Part shown: one piece after another, positions 30,464 through 39,717 of the stretch | Layout of the letters: each line of letters begins with the position of its first letter | Position numbering within the stretch: the stretch's first letter is position 1 | Origin: Streptococcus mitis | GTDB taxonomy: Bacteria; Bacillota; Bacilli; Lactobacillales; Streptococcaceae | Reading direction: 5' to 3' | DNA: 64,000 nt | NCBI RefSeq assembly: GCF_946190065.1 | Contig: NZ_CAMHZD010000008.1 | Coordinates: 1 to 64,000 of the forward strand | The notes under the pieces: generated by a model | The model's input: the letters and a program-made list of their open reading frames with translations, nothing else | What the model was told of the DNA's origin: nothing | Databases searched by the model: none | Program-made: the position numbers and the translations under genes

Positions 30464-31392
30464 TGAGAAGTACGAAAGAATTACGACATGTGTATAGAGA
30501 TTTCCTTCTAGAAGCTAACCAAAGTTATTCTGATATAGTAGTTTTAGAAGCAGACTTGTCAAGTTCGATGGCTACTAATAATCTTGAAAAGGACTTTGGA
30601 GACCGTTATGTGAATGTTGGGATCATGGAAGCAGAAATGGTCGGGCTTGCAGCAGGTTTATCTATTCAGGGGTTTAGACCTTATCTTCATACATTTGGCC
30701 CTTTTGCTTCACGAAGAGTATTTGATCAATTATTTATTTCTCTTGGGTACGCACAATTGGATGCCACTGTGATTGGCTCAGATGCAGGAGTAACGGCAGA
30801 GATGAATGGTGGAACACATATGCCATTTGAAGAAATTGGATTGTTACGTTTAATTCCTAAATCAATCATTTTTGAAGCAACTGATGATATCCAATTTCGT
30901 GAAATCTTGAACCAGACATTAGAATTAAAAGGACTAAAATATATTCGAACAATTAGAAAAGCTCCAGAGGCTGTATATCAAGGTGGAGAAGATTTTTCTA
31001 AAGGCTACATTGAGTTAAGACACGGTGAAGATGTTGTAATAGTTGCTTCTGGCATAATGGTTGCTCCAAGTATTCGAGTTGCGGATGAACTGTCTAAATT
31101 AGGTTATTCAGTAGGTGTGATAGATTTATTTAGAATCAAACCGATACCAGAACAGATAAAAACAATGTTAAGCGGAAAAACTATATTTACTGTAGAAAAC
31201 CACAATCAGATAGGTGGAATTGGCAGTGCTTTATGTGAATTATTCTCTGATGATGGAATAACAAAAATTCATCGGATGGGTGTTCAAGAAAGATTCGGTC
31301 AAGTAGGGAAAATGGATTATCTTCTTAATGAGTATGGTTTGAGTGAATCGAATATAAAAGAGAAAGTTTTAGCGTTTTATAATGCAAGATAG
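30460..31392 (+). CDS. transketolase C-terminal (pyrimidine-binding) subunit
   Basis: The 310-residue partner carries the Pyr domain (VLEADLSSSMATNNLEKDFG, NVGIMEAEMVGLAAGLSIQG) with the catalytic Glu, and the transketolase C domain (VVIVASGIMVAPSIRVADEL). Split transketolases are common in streptococci and usually belong to carbohydrate operons, as here with the PTS genes. Confidence 0.95.
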   Translation: MMRSTKELRHVYRDFLLEANQSYSDIVVLEADLSSSMATNNLEKDFGDRYVNVGIMEAEMVGLAAGLSIQGFRPYLHTFGPFASRRVFDQLFISLGYAQLDATVIGSDAGVTAEMNGGTHMPFEEIGLLRLIPKSIIFEATDDIQFREILNQTLELKGLKYIRTIRKAPEAVYQGGEDFSKGYIELRHGEDVVIVASGIMVAPSIRVADELSKLGYSVGVIDLFRIKPIPEQIKTMLSGKTIFTVENHNQIGGIGSALCELFSDDGITKIHRMGVQERFGQVGKMDYLLNEYGLSESNIKEKVLAFYNAR

Positions 31393-31452
31393 ATATTAAA
31401 TACACTTATCTGAAAGAACTTCTGTAAAAATTACATTACGTTATTTAAAGCG

Positions 31453-31508
31453 AGCGGATTAAAAGCATATTCTGGTAATCAGAAAGTGCCCTGATCCGCT
31501 TTGTTGTT
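31453..31508 (+). terminator. terminator of the PTS-transketolase operon
   Basis: AGCGGAT (31453-31459) pairs with ATCCGCT (31494-31500), enclosing an inner stem TTCTG/CAGAA and followed by T-rich sequence. It is long but convincing. Confidence 0.65.
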
Positions 31509-31591
31509 TTTAATTTAAAATGTTTATATGTGTATAGAATTTTCTGAAAATTCAAGAATTTTCTTCTGTTCATTGCCTTTAAAATGTGCTA

Positions 31592-31597
31592 TAATAG
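31592..31597 (+). promoter_or_regulatory. ilvD extended -10 promoter element
   Basis: TGCTATAAT ends near 31597 (TATAAT with the TG extension). It lies about 25 bases before the ilvD ATG and its GGGAGG ribosome-binding site. A consensus -35 is not evident. Confidence 0.6.
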
Positions 31598-31622
31598 TAA
31601 AAACTGAAATGGGAGGGAACAA

Positions 31623-33326
31623 ATGACTGAATTAGCTAAACGTCATCGCAGTAGCATTTATGATAGTATGGTTAAATCACCAAACCGTGCTATGCTTCGT
31701 GCGACTGGTATGACAGATAAGGACTTTGAAACACCGATTGTGGGAGTGATTTCGACTTGGGCGGAAAATACACCATGTAACATCCACTTGCATGATTTTG
31801 GGAAATTGGCTAAAGAGGGTGTCAAATCTGCAGGCGCTTGGCCTGTGCAGTTTGGGACTATCACGGTAGCGGACGGGATTGCCATGGGAACGCCTGGTAT
31901 GCGTTTCTCTTTGACATCTCGTGATATCATTGCAGACTCAATCGAGGCGGCTATGGGTGGTCACAACGTGGATGCCTTCGTCGCTATCGGTGGCTGTGAC
32001 AAGAATATGCCTGGTTCTATGATTGCCATTGCTAATATGGATATCCCAGCTATTTTCGCCTATGGTGGAACCATTGCACCTGGAAATCTTGACGGCAAAG
32101 ACATCGATTTAGTTTCTGTGTTTGAAGGTATCGGAAAATGGAACCACGGTGATATGACAGCTGAGGACGTGAAACGTCTCGAATGTAATGCCTGCCCTGG
32201 ACCTGGTGGCTGTGGTGGTATGTATACTGCTAATACCATGGCGACTGCTATCGAAGTTTTGGGTATGAGTTTGCCAGGTTCTTCATCTCACCCAGCTGAA
32301 TCAGCTGATAAGAAAGAAGACATCGAAGCAGCAGGACGTGCTGTTGTTAAGATGTTGGAACTTGGTCTCAAACCATCAGATATCTTGACTCGTGAAGCTT
32401 TTGAAGATGCTATCACTGTAACCATGGCTCTCGGTGGTTCTACCAATGCCACTCTTCACTTGCTTGCTATTGCCCATGCGGCTAATGTTGACTTGTCACT
32501 TGAGGACTTCAATACGATCCAAGAGCGCGTGCCTCACTTGGCCGACTTGAAACCATCTGGTCAGTATGTCTTCCAAGACCTCTACGAAGTTGGTGGTGTC
32601 CCTGCGGTTATGAAGTACCTGTTGGCAAATGGTTTCCTTCATGGAGACCGCATCACATGTACTGGTAAGACAGTTGCTGAAAACTTAGCTGACTTTGCAG
32701 ACCTCACACCAGGTCAAAAAGTCATCATGCCACTTGAAAATCCAAAACGTGCGGACGGTCCGCTTATCATCTTGAACGGGAACCTTGCACCAGACGGTGC
32801 GGTTGCCAAGGTATCAGGAGTTAAAGTTCGTCGTCACGTTGGACCAGCTAAGGTCTTTGATTCAGAAGAAGATGCTATTCAGGCCGTTCTGACAGATGAA
32901 ATCGTTGATGGCGATGTTGTCGTTGTTCGTTTTGTTGGACCTAAGGGCGGTCCTGGTATGCCTGAGATGCTCTCACTTTCATCAATGATCGTCGGTAAAG
33001 GTCAAGGAGACAAGGTTGCCCTCTTGACAGATGGTCGTTTCTCTGGTGGTACTTATGGTCTGGTTGTTGGACATATCGCTCCTGAAGCTCAGGATGGTGG
33101 ACCAATTGCCTACCTTCGTACAGGTGATATCGTTACGGTTGACCAAGATACCAAAGAAATTTCCATGGCCGTATCCGAAGAAGAACTTGAAAAACGTAAG
33201 GCAGAAACAACCTTGCCACCACTTTACAGCCGTGGTGTCCTCGGTAAATACGCCCATATCGTATCATCTGCTTCACGCGGAGCCGTGACAGACTTCTGGA
33301 ATATGGACAAGTCAGGTAAAAAGTAA
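31623..33326 (+). CDS. ilvD: dihydroxy-acid dehydratase
   Basis: IlvD dehydrates dihydroxyisovalerate and dihydroxymethylvalerate in valine, leucine and isoleucine synthesis, and uses an Fe-S cluster. The 567 residues include the cluster/Mg motifs [15 protein letters not shown] and [16 protein letters not shown], the conserved [14 protein letters not shown], and the [12 protein letters not shown] block near the C-terminus. Length is normal. GGGAGG precedes the ATG. It stands alone; branched-chain genes are not adjacent. Confidence 0.97.
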   Translation: MTELAKRHRSSIYDSMVKSPNRAMLRATGMTDKDFETPIVGVISTWAENTPCNIHLHDFGKLAKEGVKSAGAWPVQFGTITVADGIAMGTPGMRFSLTSRDIIADSIEAAMGGHNVDAFVAIGGCDKNMPGSMIAIANMDIPAIFAYGGTIAPGNLDGKDIDLVSVFEGIGKWNHGDMTAEDVKRLECNACPGPGGCGGMYTANTMATAIEVLGMSLPGSSSHPAESADKKEDIEAAGRAVVKMLELGLKPSDILTREAFEDAITVTMALGGSTNATLHLLAIAHAANVDLSLEDFNTIQERVPHLADLKPSGQYVFQDLYEVGGVPAVMKYLLANGFLHGDRITCTGKTVAENLADFADLTPGQKVIMPLENPKRADGPLIILNGNLAPDGAVAKVSGVKVRRHVGPAKVFDSEEDAIQAVLTDEIVDGDVVVVRFVGPKGGPGMPEMLSLSSMIVGKGQGDKVALLTDGRFSGGTYGLVVGHIAPEAQDGGPIAYLRTGDIVTVDQDTKEISMAVSEEELEKRKAETTLPPLYSRGVLGKYAHIVSSASRGAVTDFWNMDKSGKK

Positions 33327-33330
33327 ACTC

Positions 33331-33480
33331 ATACTCTTCGAAAATCTCTTCAAACCACGTCAACGTCGCCTTGCCGTATATATGTTACTGACTTCGTCAG
33401 TTCTATTTACAACCTCAAAGCAGTGCTTTGAGCAACCTGCGGATAGTTTCCTAGTTTGCTCTTTGATTTTCATTGAGTAT
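33331..33480. repeat. BOX element (A-B-C)
   Basis: Complete pneumococcal-type BOX repeat. BoxA runs from ATACTCTTCGAAAATC (33331 to about 33390). BoxB has TGACTTCGTCAG and a CAAAGCAGTGCTTTG dyad (to about 33433). BoxC starts CAACCTGCGG and ends ATTTTCATTGAGTAT (33480). It directly follows the ilvD stop. Confidence 0.95.
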
Positions 33481-33481
33481 C

Positions 33482-33514
33482 AAAAAGCAAGCCAACTTCG
33501 GCTTGCTTTTTTTC
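33482..33514 (+). terminator. terminator after ilvD and BOX
   Basis: AAAAAGCAAGCC pairs with GGCTTGCTTTTT around a 5-6 base loop with a T run. It may serve both converging transcripts. Confidence 0.85.
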
Positions 33515-33537
33515 ATATTCAAAAGTAATTTTCCTGC

Positions 33538-33879
33538 TTAACGAGGTGGCAGTCCAAGGGCAATGCGGCCGTAGCGACTGATTCGTGTGATTTTCCAAGC
33601 AGGTGACCAGGTAACTTCAACCTTGACATCTTCGATACCCTCGATTTGTTTCAGACCTGCCACGATTTCGATAGGCAAACTTTCGGCGCAATCACAGGCA
33701 GTGTCGGTGAAGGTCATGACAATCTTGCAGAGACCCGTTTCATCTAGATTGATTTCATAAATCAGGCCTAGATTGTAAACATCCAATTCCACATCTGTAT
33801 CAAAAACCTTCTCTAGTTTTTCGATAATTTGGTCTTGTAAGGCCAAAGCACGGTCATTGATTTTGATATCCTCTCTCAT
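33538..33879 (-). CDS. MIP18/DUF59-family Fe-S cluster assembly factor
   Basis: The 113-residue protein shows the DUF59 fold: EKLEKVFDTDVELDVYNLGL, IVMTFTDTACDCAESLP with the conserved acidic/cysteine segment, VEVTWSPAWKITRISRYGR and the IALGLPPR tail. Family members (SufT, PaaD-like) support Fe-S maturation. Its neighbour ilvD is an Fe-S enzyme, though the two genes are convergent and separately expressed. Confidence 0.88.
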   Translation of the reverse strand: MREDIKINDRALALQDQIIEKLEKVFDTDVELDVYNLGLIYEINLDETGLCKIVMTFTDTACDCAESLPIEIVAGLKQIEGIEDVKVEVTWSPAWKITRISRYGRIALGLPPR

Positions 33880-34002
33880 TACAGTCCCTCCACGTGATAA
33901 ATATCCTCTATTTTCTCATAATTCTGACAATTTGGCAAGTTTTTGATGAATTTTCTGAAAAATATGATAAAATGAAGAAAATACTGAATCAAGGGGAAGC
34001 CT

Positions 34003-34854
34003 ATGGAGCAGATTGGAAAAGTCTTTAGACAATTACGAGAGTCAAGAAATATCTCGCTGAGACAAGCAACTGGGGGACAATTTTCGCCGTCTATGTTATC
34101 TCGATTTGAAACAGGTCAGAGTGAGCTTTCGGTGGAAAAGTTTCTATTTGCCCTAGAAAATATATCTGCCAGTGTGGAGGAGATCCTCTTTCTGGCGAGA
34201 GGTTTTCAGTATGATACAGATTCTGAGTTGAGAAAAGAAATCATAGATGTCTTGGATCCAAAGAATATAGCTCCGCTTGAGGACTTGTATCGCAAGGAGT
34301 ATCAAAAGCATGCCCATTCTCAAAACAAACAGAAGCATATTTTAAATGCCATTATTATCAAGTCTTATATGAAGAGTATGGATGAAAGGGTAGAGTTAAC
34401 GGCAGAGGAAGGGAAAGTCCTTCATGACTATCTGTTTTCTACCGAGATTTGGGGAATCTATGAACTCAATTTATTTTCAGTCAGTTCACCATTTCTATCT
34501 GTTTCTCTTTTCACTAGGTATGTTAGAGAGATGGTACGTAAATCTGATTTTCTAATGGAAATGTCTGGTAATCGAAACCTGTTTCACACTATACTATTGA
34601 ATGGCTTTTTAGCTAGCATTGAGTGTGAAGAATTTACCAATGCCTCTTATTTTAAACGTGTTATCGAAGAGCATTTCTACAATGAAAATGAAACCTATTT
34701 CCGAATTGTCTATTTGTGGGCAGAAGGTCTCCTTGATAGCAAGCAAGGCAGAGTCAAGGAAGGTCAGAAAAAGATGGAAGATGCTGTCCGTATTTTTGAG
34801 ATGCTTGGGTGTAATAAATCTGCCGAATACTATAGAAATACGACCGATTGTTGA
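34003..34854 (+). CDS. Rgg/MutR-family transcriptional regulator
   Basis: The 283-residue regulator has an N-terminal XRE helix-turn-helix (VFRQLRESRNISLRQATGG, then SPSMLSRFETGQSELSVEKF) and a C-terminal all-helical TPR-like domain of about 215 residues. Both are typical of streptococcal Rgg proteins, which often sense short peptides. No convincing SHP-type peptide gene is visible beside it. An MFS transporter gene lies downstream in the same direction, a likely target. Confidence 0.88.
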   Translation: MEQIGKVFRQLRESRNISLRQATGGQFSPSMLSRFETGQSELSVEKFLFALENISASVEEILFLARGFQYDTDSELRKEIIDVLDPKNIAPLEDLYRKEYQKHAHSQNKQKHILNAIIIKSYMKSMDERVELTAEEGKVLHDYLFSTEIWGIYELNLFSVSSPFLSVSLFTRYVREMVRKSDFLMEMSGNRNLFHTILLNGFLASIECEEFTNASYFKRVIEEHFYNENETYFRIVYLWAEGLLDSKQGRVKEGQKKMEDAVRIFEMLGCNKSAEYYRNTTDC

Positions 34855-35031
34855 ATATCTGCAAACTAAGAAAATTATTTGAAATTTTAAGTGATAGAAT
34901 TGTTGAGCTCTCTCAGGTCATCAAATAAGTTCTATCGTTTCTTTGTGCACATTTTTTTGTTGCATATATTCAAAAGTTTTTCCTCTAAAATTTCTAAGTG
35001 CTATACTATAGTCATACTTCACATAAAACTT

Positions 35032-35136
35032 ATACTCTTCGAAAATCAAATTCAAACCACGTCAGCTTCACCTTGCCGTACTCAAGTACAGCCTTCGGCT
35101 AGCTTCCTAGTTTGCTCTTTGATTTTCATTGAGTAT
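35032..35136. repeat. short BOX element (A-C, lacking B)
   Basis: BOX A sequence (starting ATACTCTTCGAAAATC) is joined directly to BOX C (CTAGCTTCCTAGTTTGCTC to ATTGAGTAT) without a boxB module. It is located 24 bases before the MFS gene, in the Rgg-MFS intergenic region, which holds no other gene. Confidence 0.9.
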
Positions 35137-35159
35137 TTGAACAAGAAGGGAGATTACCT

Positions 35160-36407
35160 ATGAAACTATTGTTCAGAAATCAAGCTTATCGTCTCTTGAC
35201 TTTGTCACGCTTCTTCAATGCTTTTGGTGCTTCGATTTTCAACCTGGTATTTATCGTCTATGCATCGACCTTGTCACAAGCATCCTTTGCTGTTGCTATG
35301 GCGAATATTGTCATGATTATTCCGACTCTCTTTACAGTTTTTGTAGGGATTCGGGCAGATTACACGAGGGACAAGGTCAAATGGATGATCTATAGCGGTT
35401 TGTTTCAGGCAGTTTTATTTTTTCTAGCAGCCCTAGTTGTTCAGCAAGCTAGTCTCTTTGCCTTTTCTAGTCTGTGTTTAATCAATGTCATTAGCGATGT
35501 CATCAGTGATTTTGCTGGTGGTTTGCGCATGCCTCTTATTAAGGAAAAAGTAGCTGAAGATGATCTGATGGAGGCTTACTCATTTTCACAGTTCATCACC
35601 TATATTTCAGCTATTGGGGGTCAAGCTTTTGGAGTCTGGCTCTTAGGTCTATCGGTCAACAATTTTTCCCTCGTTGCGGGAATCAATGCCTGTTTTTTCC
35701 TAGTATCAGCCGTTATCCTCTTTTTAGGAAAAAGCAAATTGAGCCTGTCAATGTCATCTGCTGATGGTAAAATTCTAAAAAATGAGAAGCTTCCGATCAA
35801 AGAGCAGTTCCTAACGATTTATCGAAATTTACGTCTCGTTTTTCTTAAAGGTGGACAGAAAAACTTTGGATTCATGATCTTTGCTGTCTTGCTTATCAAT
35901 GCCTTGGGTGGGGCTTTAGGAAGCATCTATAACATCTTCTTTTTGAGCCATTCTCTCTTGAATTTTTCTTACACAGAGGCACTATTTATCAATCAATTCG
36001 GTGTTTTAGTAGCAATCATCATCAGTAGCCTTACGGGCAATGATTATTTTGGGAAGCAGTCCTTGCCTAGATTGATGATGTGGGTGACCGTAGGACTCAG
36101 TCTAATTGGTCTAGCTAATTTATTCAATCAAGTCGTACTTGGTTTACTATTTCTCTTTTCAACTCTGTATGTGTCTGGTAAAGTTCAACCAAAGATTAGT
36201 GCCATGCTCATGAAAAATCTAGCTCCAGAGGTTCTAGCTCGTACCAGTAATTTTTTAGGTCTCTTGTTTACCTTATCCATACCTGTGGGAACAGCCTGTT
36301 TTTCACTTGTAGCCGTATGGAATATACAGTTGACTTGGATACTATTTGTTGGTTTTTCCTTCCTAGCTATTCTTTTGACAGTTATTAATCTCAAAAATGA
36401 TATCTAA
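35160..36407 (+). CDS. MFS transporter (probable exporter)
   Basis: The 415-residue protein has about 12 hydrophobic segments and the MFS loop 2-3 motif (VGIRADYTRDKVKWMIYSG). It resembles streptococcal drug-efflux-type MFS proteins of the MefE-like group. GAAGGGAG precedes the ATG. The gene is bracketed by BOX elements: one 24 bases before its start, the other beginning at the stop codon. It may be controlled by the Rgg regulator upstream. Substrate unknown. Confidence 0.85.
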   Translation: MKLLFRNQAYRLLTLSRFFNAFGASIFNLVFIVYASTLSQASFAVAMANIVMIIPTLFTVFVGIRADYTRDKVKWMIYSGLFQAVLFFLAALVVQQASLFAFSSLCLINVISDVISDFAGGLRMPLIKEKVAEDDLMEAYSFSQFITYISAIGGQAFGVWLLGLSVNNFSLVAGINACFFLVSAVILFLGKSKLSLSMSSADGKILKNEKLPIKEQFLTIYRNLRLVFLKGGQKNFGFMIFAVLLINALGGALGSIYNIFFLSHSLLNFSYTEALFINQFGVLVAIIISSLTGNDYFGKQSLPRLMMWVTVGLSLIGLANLFNQVVLGLLFLFSTLYVSGKVQPKISAMLMKNLAPEVLARTSNFLGLLFTLSIPVGTACFSLVAVWNIQLTWILFVGFSFLAILLTVINLKNDI

Positions 36408-36557
36408 TACTCTTCGAAAATCTCTTCAAACCACGTCAGTGTCGCCTTACCGTAGATATGGTTACTGACTTCGTCAGTTCTATCCACAACCTCAAAACAC
36501 TGTTTTGAGCAACCTGCGGCTAACTTCCTAGTTTGCTTTTTGATTTTCATTGAGTAT
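36407..36557. repeat. BOX element (A-B-C)
   Basis: Complete BOX element in the same orientation as those at 33331 and 35032. Its first base is the last base of the MFS stop codon, and it ends ATTTTCATTGAGTAT. Confidence 0.95.
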
Positions 36558-36636
36558 AAATCCTAATTTTTTTCTTACTGTTTTAATCCCTTTATTTATG
36601 GTAAAATAAGACTATTAAGTTTAAAGAGGATTCCCT

Positions 36637-37917
36637 ATGAAATTACAAAAACCAAAAGGAACGCAGGATATTTTACCTGCTGAATCTGCCAAATGGCAGT
36701 ACGTTGAGGGCTTTGCCCGTGAGATTTTCAAGCTCTACAACTATGCAGAAGTGCGCACGCCTATTTTTGAGCATTACGAGGTTATCAGCCGTTCTGTCGG
36801 AGATACAACGGATATCGTAACCAAGGAAATGTATGACTTTTATGACAAGGGTGATCGCCATATTACTCTCCGTCCAGAAGGAACAGCGCCCGTTGTCCGT
36901 TCCTACGTGGAAAATAAACTCTTCGCCCCAGAAGTACAAAAGCCAAGTAAGTTCTACTACATGGGCCCTATGTTCCGCTATGAGCGTCCACAGGCAGGGC
37001 GTTTGCGCCAGTTCCACCAGATTGGTGTTGAGTGTTTTGGCTCTAGCAATCCAGCTACCGACGTGGAAACCATTGCTATGGCAGCTCATTTCTTGAAAGA
37101 AATTGGCATCCAAGGTGTCAAATTGCACCTCAACACGCTTGGAAATCCTGAGAGTCGTGCGACCTACCGCCAAGCCTTGATTGACTATTTAACACCGCTC
37201 AAGGAGACCTTGTCTAAGGATAGCCAGCGTCGCTTGGAGGAAAATCCTCTCCGTGTCTTGGACTCTAAGGAAAAAGAAGACAAGGTAGCAGTAGAGAATG
37301 CGCCTTCTATCTTGGACTTCCTTGATGAAGAAAGTCAAGCTCATTTTGATGCTGTACGTCAGATGTTGGAAAATCTTGGAGTAGACTATATCATCGATAC
37401 CAATATGGTGCGTGGTTTGGACTACTACAACCACACCATTTTCGAGTTCATCACTGAGATAGAGGGCAATGACTTGACAGTCTGCGCGGGTGGTCGTTAC
37501 GATGGCTTGGTTGCTTACTTTGGTGGTCCTGAAACTGCTGGATTTGGTTTTGGACTTGGTGTAGAGCGCCTGCTTCTCATTCTTGAAAAGCAAGGTGTGT
37601 CTCTCCCTATCGAAAACGCCCTAGATGTTTATATCGCAGTTTTGGGCGAAGGGGCAAATGTCAAGGCCTTGGAATTGGTGCAAGCCCTTCGCCAACAAGG
37701 TTTCAAAGCAGAGCGTGATTACCTCAATCGTAAACTCAAAGCTCAGTTCAAGTCAGCCGATGTCTTTGCGGCTAAGACCCTCATCACCCTAGGAGAGAGT
37801 GAAGTCGAAAGCGGACAAGTGACGGTCAAGAACAATCAAACCCGAGAAGAAGTGCAAGTGTCGCTTGAGACTATCAGCCAAAACTTCTCAGAAATCTTTG
37901 AAAAACTAGGGTTTTAA
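36637..37917 (+). CDS. hisS: histidyl-tRNA synthetase
   Basis: HisS charges tRNA-His. The 426-residue class II synthetase shows motif 2 ([20 protein letters not shown]), the histidine A/B boxes ([11 protein letters not shown] and AGGRYDGL) and motif 3 ([13 protein letters not shown]). A C-terminal anticodon-binding domain of about 95 residues follows. Length is normal. Its promoter has TATGGTAAAAT about 30 bases upstream. Confidence 0.98.
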   Translation: MKLQKPKGTQDILPAESAKWQYVEGFAREIFKLYNYAEVRTPIFEHYEVISRSVGDTTDIVTKEMYDFYDKGDRHITLRPEGTAPVVRSYVENKLFAPEVQKPSKFYYMGPMFRYERPQAGRLRQFHQIGVECFGSSNPATDVETIAMAAHFLKEIGIQGVKLHLNTLGNPESRATYRQALIDYLTPLKETLSKDSQRRLEENPLRVLDSKEKEDKVAVENAPSILDFLDEESQAHFDAVRQMLENLGVDYIIDTNMVRGLDYYNHTIFEFITEIEGNDLTVCAGGRYDGLVAYFGGPETAGFGFGLGVERLLLILEKQGVSLPIENALDVYIAVLGEGANVKALELVQALRQQGFKAERDYLNRKLKAQFKSADVFAAKTLITLGESEVESGQVTVKNNQTREEVQVSLETISQNFSEIFEKLGF

Positions 37918-37930
37918 TAACAGAAAAACT

Positions 37931-37958
37931 GGTCAGAAAACTACTCTGACCTTTTTCT
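37931..37958 (+). terminator. hisS terminator
   Basis: GGTCAGA pairs with TCTGACC and is followed by TTTTTCTTTT. Confidence 0.8.
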
Positions 37959-38068
37959 TTTGCAAAATGACAAAAATCATAAACTTTTTGACAAATATAA
38001 TTGTCAAAAAGAAAAAGATGTGTTACAATGTAAGCAAGTTAAGAAATAAAGAAATAGGAGGGAGTCAC

Positions 38069-38383
38069 ATGTGGGTATGGATTTTTTTTCCTTTTCTCGT
38101 CTTGATTTATAGTAGTCAATCTAAAAAAATCAAGCGGTTAGAGAAGAGGTTAAAGGTAATCGAAAGAAAAGAGAAAGGAAATATAGATATGTCAAGATTA
38201 TTGCAAGAATTAATTGGGAAAAATCCAACAATCGTTGGACAAGTGTTTGGAACATCTTTATGGGAAGTTGTGGATGTTGATGAGGAATGGGTCAAACTAC
38301 GTCATGTCGATAAAAATGGGAAAGAAAAATTCAAGTTGCAACGTATTGAGGATATCCAAGCCGTTGAATTTGACGGAGAGTAG
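38069..38383 (+). CDS. small membrane-anchored protein, hypothetical
   Basis: Starting at ATG 38069 (AGGAGGGAG just upstream) the 104-residue protein has an N-terminal membrane anchor (WVWIFFPFLVLIYSS), a short charged coil (KRLEKRLKVIERKEK) and a soluble domain ending IEDIQAVEFDGE. It opens a cluster of small membrane-protein genes with an HTH regulator. Function unknown. Confidence 0.7.
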   Translation: MWVWIFFPFLVLIYSSQSKKIKRLEKRLKVIERKEKGNIDMSRLLQELIGKNPTIVGQVFGTSLWEVVDVDEEWVKLRHVDKNGKEKFKLQRIEDIQAVEFDGE

Positions 38384-38392
38384 GTGTGTAAC

Positions 38393-38599
38393 ATGCAACT
38401 AAAAAATCGTCTAAAAGAGCTTCGGGCTCGCGATGGTCTCAATCAAACCGAACTAGCCAAGCTAGCAGAGGTTTCCAGACAGACTATCAGCCTATTAGAA
38501 CGGGACGAATACACCCCGTCCGTTGTGATTGCCTTGAAAATATCTCAGATTTTCAACGAAACAGTCGAATCGGTATTTCGCTTGGAGGAGGACGAGTGA
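38393..38599 (+). CDS. XRE-family HTH regulator (YozG/Xre-like)
   Basis: The 68-residue protein is a single helix-turn-helix domain (RLKELRARDGLNQTELAKLA, EVSRQTISLLERDEYTPSV). It belongs to the small regulators commonly encoded with DUF3169-type membrane proteins. ATG 38393 follows a GGAG-containing leader. Its TGA overlaps the next ATG. It probably autoregulates the cluster. Confidence 0.85.
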   Translation: MQLKNRLKELRARDGLNQTELAKLAEVSRQTISLLERDEYTPSVVIALKISQIFNETVESVFRLEEDE

Positions 38600-38787
38600 T
38601 GAACATGTATAAAGTGGTTTATTATATGAGTGTTCTTGCCCTTATTGTGAATGCCTTTGCTATGATTGGAACATTACTGGGGTGGTTCTATTTTGTTGAA
38701 AGTAAGTATTTGTTTTGGATTAACTTAGTCCTCTTGTCCATTTTCAATTGGTTGAAGAAAAAGGAGAAAAATGATGAACAAGTATAA
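38599..38787 (+). CDS. small two-helix membrane protein, paralogue 1
   Basis: The 62-residue protein has two hydrophobic segments (VVYYMSVLALIVNAFAMIG and FWINLVLLSIFNWL) and a lysine-rich end. It overlaps the regulator stop (ATGA) with GGAGGAGG upstream. It is similar in length, layout and start (MNMYKVVYY versus MNKYKVIYY) to the next gene, so the pair arose by tandem duplication. Confidence 0.7.
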   Translation: MNMYKVVYYMSVLALIVNAFAMIGTLLGWFYFVESKYLFWINLVLLSIFNWLKKKEKNDEQV

Positions 38788-38962
38788 AGTAATCTATTAT
38801 GTAGTTGCCATAGCTCTATTAGTCAGCGTGTTTCTACTAATTGGGATGGATCTAGGCTGGTTTAATCCCTATCAAAGTGACCAATTTATTTGGGCCTACT
38901 TTGCCCTCATCCCAGTAGTTGAATGGATTGAAAAGAAATCCAAAAACCTAGCAAGTGAATAA
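38774..38962 (+). CDS. small two-helix membrane protein, paralogue 2
   Basis: The 62-residue paralogue of the preceding gene has segments VVAIALLVSVFLLIGMDLG and FIWAYFALIPVVEWI and a basic tail. It overlaps the preceding gene by 14 bases. ATG 38774 is favoured over 38771 because of the spacing from AAGGAG. Function unknown. Confidence 0.7.
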   Translation: MNKYKVIYYVVAIALLVSVFLLIGMDLGWFNPYQSDQFIWAYFALIPVVEWIEKKSKNLASE

Positions 38963-38973
38963 GGAGAATGAAT

Positions 38974-39708
38974 ATGAAAAAGAAACGTGGATTGTTATTT
39001 TTGATGTCTATTGTCTTGGGAGGTTTCTTGGGCATGTTTGTAGGGATGTTTAAGGCACGTGCTGAATCCCACGAAATTATGTTAGATGTGAAAGTCTTGA
39101 TACCATGGATATCAGGTATTTGTTTACTGATAGGTTTCATTAGTCTTCTTTTGACTTTCAATTTCTTAAAGAAAAGCAGAAAATTTCACTCCTTGTATCA
39201 AGAGGAAATGGATGATGATCTGAATGAAACCTATTATGTGCAGATGTATCGGAGTCTCGAGTTTGGAACTATTGCTTTTAATAGTGCAAGCGTAGCGATT
39301 TTATTGGCTCTCTTCATTTCAGGAAGTGAAGTAATTGTACTCGATATTAGCCATATAACCTTATCCCTTTCCTTTTTGGGATTAGTGTTGGTTTTCAATG
39401 CTCAAAATTATCTTTTTAAGACTATTGCGATTGTTCGTCAGATTGGTTTGGTGTTTTTCTCTACACCAAAGGATATCTTGGAGCATTTCGATTCTTACGA
39501 TGAAGGGGAGCGCAAGGCTAATTTGGAACAGAGTTTTCGGATTTTATTCCAATTAAATCAGTATGTCTTACCAGTCTTATATATTTTTCTTTTTTTCATT
39601 TCTGTCTTGACAGGAGAGATTCAGTTACTAGCCTTCTTGCTTGTAGGAGCAATCCATATTTATATCAATGTGATGCAGTTACCTATGGTAAAACGCTATT
39701 TCAAATAG
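38974..39708 (+). CDS. DUF3169-family membrane protein
   Basis: From ATG 38974 (AAGGAG 7 bases upstream) the 244-residue protein has about six hydrophobic segments (GLLFLMSIVLGGFLGMFVGM, ISGICLLIGFISLLLTF, IAFNSASVAILLALFISG). Members of this family are found next to small XRE regulators in streptococci, as here. No catalytic motif is seen. Confidence 0.75.
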   Translation: MKKKRGLLFLMSIVLGGFLGMFVGMFKARAESHEIMLDVKVLIPWISGICLLIGFISLLLTFNFLKKSRKFHSLYQEEMDDDLNETYYVQMYRSLEFGTIAFNSASVAILLALFISGSEVIVLDISHITLSLSFLGLVLVFNAQNYLFKTIAIVRQIGLVFFSTPKDILEHFDSYDEGERKANLEQSFRILFQLNQYVLPVLYIFLFFISVLTGEIQLLAFLLVGAIHIYINVMQLPMVKRYFK

Positions 39709-39717
39709 GAGTTATCT

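Noticed and set aside
34891-35163. 90-aa frame between the Rgg and MFS genes
   Set aside because: It runs through the BOX element and lacks a ribosome-binding site.
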